Assembly: GCA_017521125.1 (NCBI GenBank)
Contig: JAFXDV010000015.1
Location: 38,505 to 102,504, forward strand
Source: Clostridia bacterium
GTDB taxonomy: Bacteria > Bacillota > Clostridia > Oscillospirales > Acutalibacteraceae
Reading direction: 5' to 3'
DNA: 64,000 nucleotides
The position numbers and the translations under genes are program-made. Positions within the stretch are counted from its first letter, which is position 1. Each line of letters opens with the position of its first letter. This document shows, piece after piece, positions 1 through 9,523 of this stretch. The notes under the pieces were generated by a model. The model was not told the origin of the DNA, made no database searches, and worked only from the letters and a program-made list of their open reading frames with translations.

Positions 1-89
1 ACAACTGCAGTTATTCCTCTGCCGAATTTTAACACAGTCTTATCAGCAAAAGATTTAAATCCCTGTATTTGTATAGATGTAAGCAGCAC
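1..89 (-). CDS. smc: SMC chromosome partition protein, N-terminal fragment cut by window edge
   Basis: Reading the minus strand from a GTG at 89 gives 29 codons whose translation contains IQGFKSFADKTVLKFGRGI, the very conserved N-terminus of bacterial SMC, just ahead of its Walker A loop (which lies outside the window). An in-frame TAA directly upstream makes GTG the natural start, giving MLLTSIQIQGFKSF. SMC is the ATPase of the condensin that organises and helps segregate the chromosome. The gene begins 3 nt after the radical SAM gene and follows rnc, the usual rnc-smc neighbourhood of Firmicutes. The ribosome binding site would lie in the last codons of the upstream gene (AGGGAAGTGA). The rest of the protein is missing only because the window ends. 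Confidence 0.9.
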   Translation of the reverse strand, partial: MLLTSIQIQGFKSFADKTVLKFGRGITAV

Positions 90-92
90 CGG

Positions 93-1082
93 TTATTTCA
101 CTTCCCTTACTTTAATTTCATACTTATCGAGGGCTTTATCCCCCATTATCTTTACTTTAATGCCCAATTCATTGAGCTTTTTTATATTACTTTTTGACTG
201 ACCTATAGCCTTGGAAATCTCGCTATCATTAACAAAGACATTGTATGTACCCTGTTTTTCAAGTTTACTTGTTATTAGTTCATAATACTTAATAGACTCG
301 CAAAGTTCTCCAAAAGCGGCGTGCCAAGGCCCCGCTACATAAGAATCTTCATCTATAGTGTGAAGTCCAACTCTTATAACAGAAATATTGTTGTTTTCAA
401 ACATTTTTGTTAAACTTACAACAAGCTGAGCCGCTTCATCCACTGTTTGAGGTATATATTCTCCTGTCTTAAAAAGTTCAGCTAAGCGAGTATTATCAAG
501 AACTATTGTGGGATATATACGGACAGTTTTAGGTTTAAGCTCTATTATTTTTTTTGCGGTGTACAAGCTACCCTCGTTTGTGTCGGTATAAAGGCCTGTC
601 ATCATCTGAAGGCCAAGCTCAAAGCCGTAATCTTTTATAAGCTTTGATGCTTTTTCTACATCCTCAGCCTTATGTCCTCTGTCATTTTTATCTAAAACAG
701 AATCAACCATACTTTGAGCTCCAAGCTCAATTGCGGTAACACCATATGATTTTAAAATATCAAGAATTTCTGCATCTATGTAATCTGGACGGGTAGAAAT
801 TCTGATACCCTTGACGGTATTATTCTTCACATATTTGCTTGCGACATTTAAGAGAGATACCATATAATCTCTATCTATTGCCGTAAAACTTCCGCCAAAA
901 AAGGCAATTTCAGTATCCTCGTTAGAATAGTTTTTTGAAGACATTGCTTTTTCTACCGCAATATCAATATCAGACGGCGTAGGTTGTTCTACCTTGCCGG
1001 TAATATGACACTGATTACAAAAGCTGCATTTATTGGGGCAACCTAAATGTGGCACAAATATGGAAATATTAGCGTGACTCAT
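93..1082 (-). CDS. Radical SAM protein of the Elp3-like family, rnc-smc linked
   Basis: This 329-residue protein carries the radical SAM cluster motif C-x3-C-x2-C (GCPNKCSFC) at about residues 14-22, then an FFGGSFTA segment and an SAM-binding region with RISTRPDYID near residue 95. That pattern is typical of the COG1243 group related to the radical SAM half of Elp3, but there is no acetyltransferase domain. It should bind a [4Fe-4S] cluster and cleave S-adenosylmethionine; the substrate is unknown. The start ATG overlaps the rnc stop in an ATGA, and smc begins 3 nt after its end, so it is co-translated in the rnc operon. Clostridia commonly keep such a gene between rnc and smc. A tRNA-modification role is only a guess from the family. 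Confidence 0.82.
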   Translation of the reverse strand: MSHANISIFVPHLGCPNKCSFCNQCHITGKVEQPTPSDIDIAVEKAMSSKNYSNEDTEIAFFGGSFTAIDRDYMVSLLNVASKYVKNNTVKGIRISTRPDYIDAEILDILKSYGVTAIELGAQSMVDSVLDKNDRGHKAEDVEKASKLIKDYGFELGLQMMTGLYTDTNEGSLYTAKKIIELKPKTVRIYPTIVLDNTRLAELFKTGEYIPQTVDEAAQLVVSLTKMFENNNISVIRVGLHTIDEDSYVAGPWHAAFGELCESIKYYELITSKLEKQGTYNVFVNDSEISKAIGQSKSNIKKLNELGIKVKIMGDKALDKYEIKVREVK

Positions 1083-1759
1083 ACCTCTATTCCCATAAGT
1101 AGCAAGGCTTGTCTTGCGGCTTCTTGCTCAGCCTGTTTTTTACTTTTACCTTCGCCTGATCCAATTACGTTGGAGTTCAGATGCACTTCAACTGTAAATC
1201 GCTTATCGTGGTCGGGACCTGATTCGTTAGACAGAACATAAACTAGTCTTTCCTCAGGATTTTTTTGTATTACCTCTTGCAAACAGGTTTTATAATCTTT
1301 AAATACCTCGTCGTCACGGTCTTTAAGTTCAGGTAATATAAACCTCATTACGTGCTTTTTGGCTATCTCAAAGCCGCCATCAAGGTATATAGCTGCTAAA
1401 ACCGCTTCAAAAGCGTCCGCTAAAATCGAAGAGCGCTCATTACCGTGATTATGCTGTTCTCCTTTACCTAAAAACAGGAAATCTCCAAGTCGCATTTCTT
1501 TGGAAAAACCGCAAAGTGATTTTTCACAAACAAGAGATGCTCTGAGTTTTGTAAGCTCCCCTTCTGGCAAATTTTTGAAATTTTTGTAAATATATTCTGA
1601 GACAATTAATGAAAGCACAGAATCTCCTAAAAACTCTAATCTCTCGTTTGAACCAAAGTGTGAATGAGTTTCATTGGCATATGAAGAATGTGTAAGTGCA
1701 TTTTTTAAAAGTTCAGGATTTTTGAAATTATAACCTAAAATTTCTTCAAGTTCTGACAT
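1079..1759 (-). CDS. rnc: Ribonuclease III
   Basis: This 226-residue RNase III has the signature NERLEFLGDSVLSL at about residues 38-51 with the catalytic acidic residues, a second acidic site in ADAFEAVLAAIYLDGG (about 114-129), and a C-terminal double-stranded RNA-binding domain ending in the Lys/Ala-rich GKSKKQAEQEAARQAL. It cleaves double-stranded RNA in the cytoplasm during 16S/23S rRNA processing and mRNA decay. It begins 6 nt after plsX and overlaps the radical SAM gene by 4 nt. The acyl carrier protein gene that often sits between plsX and rnc is absent here. Length and motifs are normal and identification is secure. Confidence 0.96.
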   Translation of the reverse strand: MSELEEILGYNFKNPELLKNALTHSSYANETHSHFGSNERLEFLGDSVLSLIVSEYIYKNFKNLPEGELTKLRASLVCEKSLCGFSKEMRLGDFLFLGKGEQHNHGNERSSILADAFEAVLAAIYLDGGFEIAKKHVMRFILPELKDRDDEVFKDYKTCLQEVIQKNPEERLVYVLSNESGPDHDKRFTVEVHLNSNVIGSGEGKSKKQAEQEAARQALLLMGIEV

Positions 1760-1765
1760 TTGTTT

Positions 1766-2761
1766 TTAACCCTCTTGTGAAAAACTATTTTCTATTGTTC
1801 CGATAACATCATTCTCTGCAAATAGAGCTGCTTTATGAATTGCATTTTTAAAGGCAACTGCTTTTGAACTGCCATGAGCCTTGAAAACAGGCTTTTTAGT
1901 TCCGAGTAGTGGTGCGCCACCTACCTCGTCTGCACTCATCTTTCTCTTTATTCCTCTAAGTCCATCCTTTAAAGTTAAGAAGGATAATTTTGTTAAAAGA
2001 TTTTTAGTGAATATAGGTTTCAACATTGAAAACAATGTATTTGCTGTTCCTTCGATAAGCTTTAAAGCAATATTTCCTGTAAAACCATCGGTTACAACTG
2101 CATCACAGTCGCCATTAAGCAAATCTCTTGACTCAACGTTACCAACAAAGTTTATTGGAGCGGTTTTCAGAAGATTAAAGGTTTCCTTTTGAAGTTCGCC
2201 ACCTTTAGTATCTTCTGCTCCAATATTTAAAAGGGCAACCTTGGGGTTTTCTATGTTCTCAACCTTTTTAAGATAAGCCGACGCCATAATGCCAAACTGG
2301 TTAACCATTTCTGGTCTGCAATCTGCATTTGCACCTACGTCCATAAGCATTGTATATTTATTTCCTGCAGGAAGCATTGCCGCAAGTGCAGGACGTTTAA
2401 TGCCCTTTATACGTTTAATAATGAAAGTGCCGCCTACAACAACAGCTCCTGTTGAACCTGCAGAAACAAAAGCATCTGCCTCTCCATCTGCTACAGTTTT
2501 AAAAGCAACCGCCATTGAGGAATTCTTATGAGCTTTAAGTAAAGATGTTGGTTCATCGTGCATTGAGATAACGTCAGGGGCATCAACAATATTTAGCTTG
2601 TTAAATGTGATATTATTTTCTTCAATACACTTCTTTATTTCTTCTTCGCTTCCGCAAAGAATTATATCCAAGCCATATTCTTTTTCTGCCATTGCGGCAC
2701 CCTTTAATATTTCAAGTGGTGCATTATCTCCTCCGAAGGCATCGACAGCAATTCTCATCAT
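1766..2761 (-). CDS. plsX: Phosphate acyltransferase PlsX
   Basis: This 331-residue protein opens with [15 protein letters not shown], the PlsX N-terminal signature, and contains the conserved stretches [12 protein letters not shown] and [12 protein letters not shown]. PlsX makes acyl-phosphate from acyl-ACP, the first step of the PlsX/PlsY route to phosphatidic acid, acting peripherally at the membrane. The start ATG overlaps the trmFO stop (ATGATG, AAGGAG five bases upstream), so the two are translationally coupled; an ATG three bases later is an alternative. rnc follows after 6 nt. The usual acpP partner downstream is missing, so ACP must be encoded elsewhere. Confidence 0.95.
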   Translation of the reverse strand: MMRIAVDAFGGDNAPLEILKGAAMAEKEYGLDIILCGSEEEIKKCIEENNITFNKLNIVDAPDVISMHDEPTSLLKAHKNSSMAVAFKTVADGEADAFVSAGSTGAVVVGGTFIIKRIKGIKRPALAAMLPAGNKYTMLMDVGANADCRPEMVNQFGIMASAYLKKVENIENPKVALLNIGAEDTKGGELQKETFNLLKTAPINFVGNVESRDLLNGDCDAVVTDGFTGNIALKLIEGTANTLFSMLKPIFTKNLLTKLSFLTLKDGLRGIKRKMSADEVGGAPLLGTKKPVFKAHGSSKAVAFKNAIHKAALFAENDVIGTIENSFSQEG

Positions 2762-4056
2762 TTTAACTCCTTAAAATAGTTTAATGAACGCTCGGCTAAT
2801 GCCTGATAACGTTCCTTTTTGTCTCGTATGTGTTCATCTAATGGGGGAATTATACCGAAATTTGCGCCCATTGGTTGAAAATTAGAGACTGTTTCATCGC
2901 AAATATAATTGATAAGGCTACCTATCATTGTAATATTTGGCAATACAAATTCCTCTTCGCCTTTAAAGCGACGAACTGCGTTTATTCCTGCCATAATTCC
3001 GCAAGCCGCAGATTCCATATAGCCCTCGACACCTGTAATTTGACCTGCAAAAAAGACATTTTCATTCTTCTTTAATGACAAGTTTTTATTAAGAAGCCTT
3101 GGAGAATCTATAAAGGAATTTCTATGCATAACACCATATCTTACAAATTCGGCATTTTTTAGTCCGGGAATTAAGGAAAAAACTCTTTTCTGCTCAGGGA
3201 ATTTAAGATTAGTTTGAAAGCCAACTAAATTATAGAGTGTTCCCTCGCTATTCTCACTTCTAAGCTGGACTACAGCCCAGGGTCTTTTATCAGTTCTTGG
3301 GTCTCTGAGGCCCACAGGTTTTAGAGGTCCAAATCGAATAGAGTCCTCTCCTCTTTTAGCTAAAATCTCAACCGGCATACAACCCTCATAAACTGTTACC
3401 GGCTTATCAAAATCCTTGATCGGTGCAGTCTCGGCATTTATAAGCTCGTTATAGAAAAGCTCGTACTCTTCCTTGTTCATAGGACAATTGATATAATCGT
3501 CCTCTCCTTTGCCATATCTTGAAGCGGCAAAAGCAATATTCATATCAATACTTTCTTTTGTTACAATGGGAGCCGCCGCATCATAAAAACTAAGATTTTC
3601 TTTACCGCAGGTTTTGATGATATCCTGTGCTAATTTATTGTGGGTTAGTGGGCCTGTTGCAATTACACAAATAGAGTCCTTTGGAATTTCTGTTACAATT
3701 TCCTCTATAACTGTAATTAGCTTGTGAGATTTGATTTTTTCGGTAATATAAGAAGAAAACTTTTCTCTGTCAACCGCCAAAGCGCCGCCTGCAGCTACGC
3801 TACATTTATCTGCACTCTCAAGACAAATAGAAGAAAGCTCACGCATTTCAGCTTTTAAAAGACCTGCTGCAGATGCGGTGCGCATTGCCTTTAAAGAATT
3901 AGAACAGACAAGCTCAGCAAATAAATCCGTACTGTGTGCAGGGCTTTTTTCTTTTGGCTTCATCTCATAAAGCTCTACGGGAATACCCGCATTTGCAATA
4001 GTAATTGCCGCTTCACAGCCTGCAAGACCTGCACCTATAACCTTAATACTTTCCAT
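2758..4056 (-). CDS. trmFO: Methylenetetrahydrofolate--tRNA-(uracil-5-)-methyltransferase TrmFO
   Basis: This 432-residue flavoprotein starts with [17 protein letters not shown], an FAD-binding Rossmann motif. It has the TrmFO/GidA-like segments ELVCSNSLK, the GPLT region near residue 135, and [16 protein letters not shown] toward the C-terminus. TrmFO makes ribothymidine at position 54 of tRNA T-loops using methylene-tetrahydrofolate and FADH2. I chose the ATG at 4056 rather than one 45 nt upstream, because family members begin right at the Rossmann strand and the upstream codons lie inside the end of topA. The topA stop is 2 nt upstream, and plsX overlaps the end. Order topA-trmFO is standard in Firmicutes. 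Confidence 0.94.
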   Translation of the reverse strand: MESIKVIGAGLAGCEAAITIANAGIPVELYEMKPKEKSPAHSTDLFAELVCSNSLKAMRTASAAGLLKAEMRELSSICLESADKCSVAAGGALAVDREKFSSYITEKIKSHKLITVIEEIVTEIPKDSICVIATGPLTHNKLAQDIIKTCGKENLSFYDAAAPIVTKESIDMNIAFAASRYGKGEDDYINCPMNKEEYELFYNELINAETAPIKDFDKPVTVYEGCMPVEILAKRGEDSIRFGPLKPVGLRDPRTDKRPWAVVQLRSENSEGTLYNLVGFQTNLKFPEQKRVFSLIPGLKNAEFVRYGVMHRNSFIDSPRLLNKNLSLKKNENVFFAGQITGVEGYMESAACGIMAGINAVRRFKGEEEFVLPNITMIGSLINYICDETVSNFQPMGANFGIIPPLDEHIRDKKERYQALAERSLNYFKELK

Positions 4057-4057
4057 T

Positions 4058-6151
4058 CTATTTGCTCTTCTTTTCAGTCTTTGTTCTTGTGGGGCACTCA
4101 CTGTTCATACAGTATTTTCTGCCTCTGATACCGCTTAAAATGAAACCGCCGCACTCCTTACAGATTTCTCCTGTTGGTGCATTGGGAGAAGCGAAATCAC
4201 AGGTCGGATAATTTGTACAGCCGTAAAATTTCTTGCCGCTTTTTTTAGAAACTCTTCTAACAAGCTTTGAGCCACATTTAGGGCAAGGTACTGTAACCTC
4301 ATCCTCGGGAACCGGCTTAGTGTTTTTACACTCAGGATAACCTGGACAAGCAAGGAATTTACCAAAACGGCTACTCTTAATAACCATATTTCTTCCGCAC
4401 TTATCACACTTAATCTCGGTTTCCTTCGCAGGAACTTTAACCTTTTTACCGGTTAGAGAGTCCTCTGCCTTTTTAAGAAGACTTTCAAAGTCTTTATAAA
4501 AATCATCTATAGTTTCTGTCCAGTTAAGTTCACCAACGCCAACCTTATCAAGATTGGTTTCCATCTCGGCAGTAAACTTAACGTCAACAATTTTTTTGAA
4601 ATATTCAACAATAAGGTCAACAACAACCATACCAAGTGAGGTTGGCTTTAATGACTTTTTATCTCGTTCAATATACTCTCTTTGTAGAATGTTAGATATA
4701 ATGGGAGCATAGGTAGAGGGTCTGCCAATCCCGTTATCATCAAGGGCCTTAATAAGCGTGGGTTCAGTATATCTTGCAGGGGGCTGAGTGAAATGCTGAT
4801 TAGGTGTGAGTTCTTTAAGCTTTAAAAGGTCTCCCTCCTTCATTTCAGGAAGATTTGTATTATCTTCTGACTCAAAATCTCTGCCCTCTTCATACAAAAC
4901 GGTAAAACCGTCAAACTTAACAGAATATCCGCTTGCTTTAAAGAGATAATCTGAGGCTTTAATATCTACAGCCACAGTATTTTGAACACAATTTGCCATG
5001 AGTGAAGCAACAAAACGTTCCCATATAAGTTTATAAAGCTTATACTGGTCGGTTGTAAGACTATCTTTAAGGCTATCAGGGGTCAGATATACGTTAGTAG
5101 GTCTGATTGCCTCGTGAGCATCCTGGGCACCGTTTTTAGTTTTATAAACATTAGGGGTTTTAGGGAGATATTTATCTCCATATGTTTTTAAAATATAACC
5201 ATTACCTGCTTTTCTCGCTTCGTCTGAAATTCGTAACGAGTCGGTTCTCATATAGGTAATTAAACCTGTTGAGCCAGAGCCTTTAACGTCAACACCTTCA
5301 TAAAGCTGCTGAGCAATTCTCATTGTTTTTTGTCCTGTGAAATTAATTTTACGAGAAGCCTCTTGCTGAAGGGTTGAGGTAATGAAAGGAGGAGCAGGTC
5401 TCTTATTTCTTATACCCTTTTTAACCTTTGAAACAACAAAATCAGAGCCAGATAGCTTTTCTAAAATTTCATTTGCCATTGACTCGTTTTCAATTTCTAT
5501 TTTCTTTTCATCGCAAGTGCCGTAAAGAGCAGCTTTAAAGGTTTTACGACCTGACAACAGTTTAGCATCAATGGTCCAATACTCTTCAGATTTGAAATTT
5601 TCAATTTCTCTTTCTCTATCAACGATTAAGCGAAGCGCAACAGTCTGAACTCTTCCTGCAGAAAGACCGCTTTTTACCTTCTTCCAAAGGAATGGACTAA
5701 GCTTATAGCCAACGATACGATCCAAAACTCTTCTTGCCTGTTGTGCATCAACAAGGTCAAGATTTATCTTGTGAGGTGATGCCATACCAAACTTAACACC
5801 GCTTTCGGTGATTTCGTTAAAAGCAACACGGTTTGCCTCGTTAAGATTTAATGATAAAAGCTGAGCTAAATGCCAGGCTATTGCCTCGCCCTCTCGGTCA
5901 GGGTCGGTTGCAAGATAAACCTGGTCGCAGTCTGAAGCAGCTTGCTGAAGTTGCTTAATTAGCTCCTTTTTATCTGCCATATTTATATATTTAGGTTTAT
6001 ATCCGTTTTCAACGTCAACACCAAGGGTGGATTTTGGTAAATCTCTTATATGTCCCTTAGACGCCATAACATCATATTCGTTTCCTAAAATCTTCTTTAT
6101 ACTTTTAATTTTTGAAGGGGACTCAACAATTACTAGTTTAGACAATGCCAT
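4058..6151 (-). CDS. topA: DNA topoisomerase I
   Basis: This 697-residue type IA topoisomerase begins [18 protein letters not shown] (Toprim domain). It carries [12 protein letters not shown] with the metal-binding acidic residues, the active-site tyrosine in [12 protein letters not shown], and at the C-terminus three four-cysteine zinc ribbons (first CDKCGRNMV, last CKECGGFIL). It relaxes negative supercoils. The start at 6151 follows AAGGAGA at ideal spacing. A longer reading starting at 6268 would translate part of the intergenic repeat and is rejected. It is followed by trmFO with a 1-nt gap and preceded by the structured repeat that separates it from dprA. Length is normal. Confidence 0.96.
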   Translation of the reverse strand: MALSKLVIVESPSKIKSIKKILGNEYDVMASKGHIRDLPKSTLGVDVENGYKPKYINMADKKELIKQLQQAASDCDQVYLATDPDREGEAIAWHLAQLLSLNLNEANRVAFNEITESGVKFGMASPHKINLDLVDAQQARRVLDRIVGYKLSPFLWKKVKSGLSAGRVQTVALRLIVDREREIENFKSEEYWTIDAKLLSGRKTFKAALYGTCDEKKIEIENESMANEILEKLSGSDFVVSKVKKGIRNKRPAPPFITSTLQQEASRKINFTGQKTMRIAQQLYEGVDVKGSGSTGLITYMRTDSLRISDEARKAGNGYILKTYGDKYLPKTPNVYKTKNGAQDAHEAIRPTNVYLTPDSLKDSLTTDQYKLYKLIWERFVASLMANCVQNTVAVDIKASDYLFKASGYSVKFDGFTVLYEEGRDFESEDNTNLPEMKEGDLLKLKELTPNQHFTQPPARYTEPTLIKALDDNGIGRPSTYAPIISNILQREYIERDKKSLKPTSLGMVVVDLIVEYFKKIVDVKFTAEMETNLDKVGVGELNWTETIDDFYKDFESLLKKAEDSLTGKKVKVPAKETEIKCDKCGRNMVIKSSRFGKFLACPGYPECKNTKPVPEDEVTVPCPKCGSKLVRRVSKKSGKKFYGCTNYPTCDFASPNAPTGEICKECGGFILSGIRGRKYCMNSECPTRTKTEKKSK

Positions 6152-6166
6152 TCTCCTTAATATATA

Positions 6167-6361
6167 ATAATGATTGTAGTTAGTCGAAACGCTCAAAAAG
6201 CGTTTCGACAAGCCACTTTCCAAGTGCTTTAGCAAAATTAAATTATCGTATTTAATTTTGCACGACATTCATTGCAATAGAAAAGGACAAATTTTTAATA
6301 AAAATTTGTCTCAATATCAAAGATTTTGTGGCGAAACAGGATTGTTTCGCCTAACCTATTC
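6167..6361. repeat. 195-nt structured intergenic repeat, copy 1
   Basis: This is one of two copies (the other at 32551-32746), about 90% identical by eye. On the plus strand five hairpins follow each other: 11-bp GTCGAAACGCT/AGCGTTTCGAC; AAGCCACTT/AAGTGCTT with one bulged C; a perfect 12-bp GCAAAATTAAAT stem; a perfect 11-bp GACAAATTTTT stem; and a 9-bp GGCGAAACA/TGTTTCGCC stem. Constant single-stranded blocks include ATAATGATTGTAGTTA at the left end and ACGACATTCATTGCAAT in the middle. It fills the dprA-topA gap, and the dprA stop codon lies within its right end. No coding capacity is seen. Function is unknown; it could be a small non-autonomous element or an RNA-processing/stability element. 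Confidence 0.9.
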
Positions 6362-7528
6362 CTTTATAGAATATCTACCGCCGGGAATTGCCTTAATATA
6401 GCCAAACAATTCAAGTTCGGTAAGGGAAACTAAAATATCATCAAATGATATTTCGCACCCTGAAAGGTCATCAACAGTAAAAATATCCATATTTATAAAA
6501 TTATACACTATTTTTGCATTTTTTGAAAGACCTTCTACGATATTTTTTTTAACTTTTTTTGTATTTTTTGTCTTGCTAACCTGTGAAACAGTATTTTGTG
6601 ACTGTTTTTGGTATAATTTTGATAGGTTAACCTTTTTAGCATTCTCTTTATTGATTATATTACTAAAAGTACTATAATACTCATTAAATATGTCATCTGC
6701 ATCAAAAACAGGCTTTGCGCCATCCCGCAAAAGTGCGTTGTTCCCTGCATAATTGGGGTCATCCGGTTTAGATGTTATAACAAATACATCTCTTGACTGC
6801 TCGTAAGCATGTTTTGCAGTAATTAAAGCGCCGCTTGTCTTAGGTGCTTCAACCACAACCGTTCCCAGTGTTATACCGGACATAAGTCTGTTTCTTATGC
6901 TAAAACTATTTCTAAGTACACCTGTGTTTGGCGAGAACTCGCTGATAAGGCAACCATTTTTAGAAATTTGTTCTCTTAAATCTTGATTTGCTTTAAGATA
7001 AGAATAATTTATCCCACAAGCAAGAAACGCCACCGTTTTACCGCCAACGTCTAATGCTCCTTTATGGGCTGCAGCATCGGTCCCTTTAGCTCCACCGCTA
7101 ATAACTGTTATACCACCTAATGTCAAACGGGCAGAAAGCGACCACGCCGCAAGTTTTCCATATTCAGAAACCTCACGCTGACCAACAAGACATACGCAAG
7201 GCATATTATCAAAATCAAAAAATTCGCCCTTGTAATAGAGGCACATAGGCGGATTCGAGATTTCTTTTAGTCTTTCAGGAAAGCGCAAATCATCAAAGGT
7301 TACAATACCGATATTGCTACTATTACATTGGTCAATGATTTTCTTTGCTTTAACAAGGCTCTTCTGTTTTAGTTTTGTAATTTCACTGCTTGTTAGAAAA
7401 CCTAATGAAGAGAGTTTGTTTTCATCAGAAACGTAAACCTCTCTTGCGCTACCAAAGATGTCGATTAAAGCTTTAGCTTTTAATGAGCCGTAGCCGATTT
7501 GTTCGGCAAGCCAAATCCAATAAATCAT
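6356..7528 (-). CDS. dprA: DNA-processing protein DprA (Smf)
   Basis: This 390-residue protein has the DprA Rossmann core: CVCLVGQREVSEYG (about 111-124), VISGGAKGTDAAAHKGAL (about 142-159), LISEFSPNTG and NRLMSGITLGTVVVEA. It also has an N-terminal helix-hairpin-helix region and a C-terminal winged-helix-like domain after a Lys/Asn-rich linker at about 290-330. DprA loads RecA on incoming single-stranded DNA in transformation; many clostridia keep it without known competence. It starts 2 nt after the SpoU methyltransferase stop. Its last codons and TAG stop run into the 195-nt repeat. comF is also present in this window, but no com pilus genes are. Confidence 0.94.
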   Translation of the reverse strand: MIYWIWLAEQIGYGSLKAKALIDIFGSAREVYVSDENKLSSLGFLTSSEITKLKQKSLVKAKKIIDQCNSSNIGIVTFDDLRFPERLKEISNPPMCLYYKGEFFDFDNMPCVCLVGQREVSEYGKLAAWSLSARLTLGGITVISGGAKGTDAAAHKGALDVGGKTVAFLACGINYSYLKANQDLREQISKNGCLISEFSPNTGVLRNSFSIRNRLMSGITLGTVVVEAPKTSGALITAKHAYEQSRDVFVITSKPDDPNYAGNNALLRDGAKPVFDADDIFNEYYSTFSNIINKENAKKVNLSKLYQKQSQNTVSQVSKTKNTKKVKKNIVEGLSKNAKIVYNFINMDIFTVDDLSGCEISFDDILVSLTELELFGYIKAIPGGRYSIKE

Positions 7529-7530
7529 TA

Positions 7531-8313
7531 CTACTTACACATCTCCCAAATAATTATAGAAGCTGCGGCGGCGGCATTTAAAGATTCTGCCTTTCCTGAC
7601 ATTTTTATAGTTATTCTTTCATCGGCATAATTTATTGTTTCTTCACAAAGCCCGTTGGCTTCATTACCAATAAGGGCAGCGCTTCCTTTTTGGAAATTAA
7701 CTTTTGTTATATCTGTTGCATCTCTGTTTACAACTGAAGCATATACCCTCAAATTATGTCCTTTGAGAGTATCAACCAAATTGTCACATACAATAACAGG
7801 TATTCGCAAAAGCGCACCCATAGAAGCCCTTAAGGCCTTAGAGCTAAACGGGTCACAACTACTTCTTGATATGAAAATTCCATTTATTCCCATTGCCTCA
7901 GCAGTACGGGCAATAGCGCCGATGTTGGAAGGGTCAGAAAGGTTTTCAAGGGCTACAAAATTCCCGTCTTTTGCAACAGGAATTTTCTGAAAGTCAGGAA
8001 TCTCGCAAAGGCAAAGCAGTCCCTGAGGAGATACTGTGTCAGAAAATTTCTTAAACAGTGTATCAGGAACTATGTATAAATTCTCAGACTTTTCACCAAT
8101 TTCTAAAACATCGACTTTGTGCTTATCATATGCCGTATCGCTAACAACAAAGGTTGAGATTTTATAGTCGTTATACATCGCATCACGGCAGAGTCTTAAT
8201 CCCTCCAAGACAAACTGATTATTTTCTCTTCGGGTTTTACTACTGTTTTGAAGCGAAATTATGGACTTAATAAGTGAATTTTCCTTGCTTGTTATTCTAA
8301 CAAATTCTTTCAT
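7531..8313 (-). CDS. TrmH/SpoU-family RNA 2'-O-methyltransferase
   Basis: About 260 residues, with an N-terminal substrate-binding domain (KSIISLQNSSKTRREN, FVLEGLRLC) and a C-terminal SPOUT knot domain: ENLSDPSNIGAIARTAEAMG (motif 1), LIGNEANGLCEE (motif 2) and SLNAAAAASIIIWE (motif 3). Such enzymes methylate ribose 2'-OH in 23S rRNA or tRNA; the RlmB/TsnR-like layout suggests rRNA, but the site cannot be read. The start at 8313 (MKEFVRITS) is preferred. An upstream in-frame ATG at 8355 lies inside the rplT terminator hairpin. It forms a tight pair with dprA (2-nt gap). Ribosome binding site is weak (AGGTTTGG). Confidence 0.88.
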   Translation of the reverse strand: MKEFVRITSKENSLIKSIISLQNSSKTRRENNQFVLEGLRLCRDAMYNDYKISTFVVSDTAYDKHKVDVLEIGEKSENLYIVPDTLFKKFSDTVSPQGLLCLCEIPDFQKIPVAKDGNFVALENLSDPSNIGAIARTAEAMGINGIFISRSSCDPFSSKALRASMGALLRIPVIVCDNLVDTLKGHNLRVYASVVNRDATDITKVNFQKGSAALIGNEANGLCEETINYADERITIKMSGKAESLNAAAAASIIIWEMCK

Positions 8314-8335
8314 AATCTGACCAAACCTACTACAA

Positions 8336-8362
8336 AAAATATGACCGAGGCGCACCTCGGTC
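8336..8362 (-). terminator. Rho-independent terminator after rplT
   Basis: On the minus strand a perfect 8-bp hairpin GACCGAGG-TGCG-CCTCGGTC follows the rplT stop by about 9 nt and is followed by ATATTTTTTG. It should end the infC-rpmI-rplT transcript before the SpoU methyltransferase gene. Confidence 0.85.
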
Positions 8363-8371
8363 TTTGATTGT

Positions 8372-8731
8372 TTATTTCTCTAAAGCTTTCTTTGCGGTTT
8401 TTGCAAGAGATGCAAAACCAGCAGCATCGCTTACAGCAAGTTCTGCAAGCATTTTGCGGTTAATAGCAACGCCGGCTTTCTTAAGACCGTTCATAAATGT
8501 AGAATAATTCATACCGTTGATTTTTGCAGCTGCAGAAATACGAGTAATCCAAAGACGACGGAAGTCTCTCTTCTTTAATCTACGGCCAACATAAGCATAG
8601 TTGCCTGATTTCATAACTGCTTCTTTAGCAGTCTTGAAAAGCTTTGATTTTGCGCCAAAATAACCTTTGGCAAGTTTTAATGTTTTATTTCTTCTTTTGC
8701 GTGTTGATAACGCACCTTTAACACGAGCCAT
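8372..8731 (-). CDS. rplT: 50S ribosomal protein L20
   Basis: This 119-residue L20 starts [19 protein letters not shown] and has the basic N-terminal helix and [16 protein letters not shown] core typical of the family. It binds 23S rRNA early in 50S assembly and, in Firmicutes, also represses its own operon through the leader upstream of infC. It is the last gene of infC-rpmI-rplT, 26 nt after rpmI, and is followed by a strong terminator. Confidence 0.97.
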   Translation of the reverse strand: MARVKGALSTRKRRNKTLKLAKGYFGAKSKLFKTAKEAVMKSGNYAYVGRRLKKRDFRRLWITRISAAAKINGMNYSTFMNGLKKAGVAINRKMLAELAVSDAAGFASLAKTAKKALEK

Positions 8732-8757
8732 TTATAAATCCTCCGTATATTCTAAGT

Positions 8758-8955
8758 TTATTTGTAAGGAATCATTTTCTTTACGCTTGCTACATTAGTT
8801 ACGTCAGCAACAACTGTCTTACGTAAATTTCTCTTACGCTTTGTAGTTTTCTTGTTAAGAATGTGTGATTTGTATGCGTGTGCACGCTTTACCTTTCCGG
8901 TCTTGGTAAGCTTAAAACGTTTTTTAGCACCGCTATGAGTTTTAATTTTCGGCAT
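8758..8955 (-). CDS. rpmI: 50S ribosomal protein L35
   Basis: This 65-residue, very basic protein ([17 protein letters not shown], then [18 protein letters not shown]) is a full-length L35, a structural protein of the large ribosomal subunit. It has a strong AAGGAGG ribosome binding site and lies between infC (28 nt upstream) and rplT, the invariant order of this operon. Confidence 0.97.
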   Translation of the reverse strand: MPKIKTHSGAKKRFKLTKTGKVKRAHAYKSHILNKKTTKRKRNLRKTVVADVTNVASVKKMIPYK

Positions 8956-8983
8956 TTTAAATCCTCCTTAAAGATTTTAATAA

Positions 8984-9505
8984 CTATTTCGTTGTCTTGG
9001 GAGCTAAGAACATTAACATATTTCTGCTCTCCATTTTTGCAGGTTTCTCAACCACAGAATATTCACTACAATATTCAGCAAATCTAGCCATAATATCAAG
9101 GCCGATTTCGGGATGTCCAAGTTCTCTACCTCTAAAACGGATAGAAACCTTTAGTTTGCATCCTGATTTTAAAAACTGTTTAGCGTGATTGCCCTTAGTT
9201 TCAAAATCGTGTTTATCAATGCTGAGTCCGAGTCTAATCTCTTTTGTTTCAATAACCTTTTGATTTTTCTTAGCTTCTTTTTCACGCTTAGCAATTTCAA
9301 ATCTGTATTTGCCGTAATCCATAATTTTACAAACAGGTGGATTAGCGTTTGGAGAAACGTTTACAAGGTCAAGGTCTCTGTCATAAGCGGCATCAAGGGC
9401 TTCCTTAATAGGTAAAATACCTAACTGAGAACCATCCGCATCTATAACACGAACCTCTTTAAAAGTGATTTGCTCGTTGATTGGAATATCTTTGCTGCTG
9501 ATAAT
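8984..9505 (-). CDS. infC: Translation initiation factor IF-3, probable AUU start
   Basis: The protein (about 173 residues) has the IF-3 N-domain (INEQITFKEVRVIDADGSQLG), the lysine-rich linker helix (FEIAKREKEAKKNQK) and the C-domain (SIRFRGRELGHPEIG). IF-3 keeps 30S subunits free and checks the initiator codon. A TTG at 9517 is in frame, but the ribosome binding site GGAGGT lies within and after it. The codon at proper spacing is ATT at 9505 (GGAGGTGTTA-ATT), followed by ATC AGC AGC, which would give M-ISSKDIPINEQI. Non-AUG starts on infC are the classical basis for IF-3 autoregulation. A transcription-attenuating leader lies directly upstream. Confidence 0.93.
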   Translation of the reverse strand: MISSKDIPINEQITFKEVRVIDADGSQLGILPIKEALDAAYDRDLDLVNVSPNANPPVCKIMDYGKYRFEIAKREKEAKKNQKVIETKEIRLGLSIDKHDFETKGNHAKQFLKSGCKLKVSIRFRGRELGHPEIGLDIMARFAEYCSEYSVVEKPAKMESRNMLMFLAPKTTK

Positions 9506-9523
9506 TAACACCTCCAAAAATCA

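Noticed and set aside
6152..6268. 39-codon N-terminal extension of topA
   Set aside because: It translates the repeat element; the later ATG has an ideal ribosome binding site and the family N-terminus.
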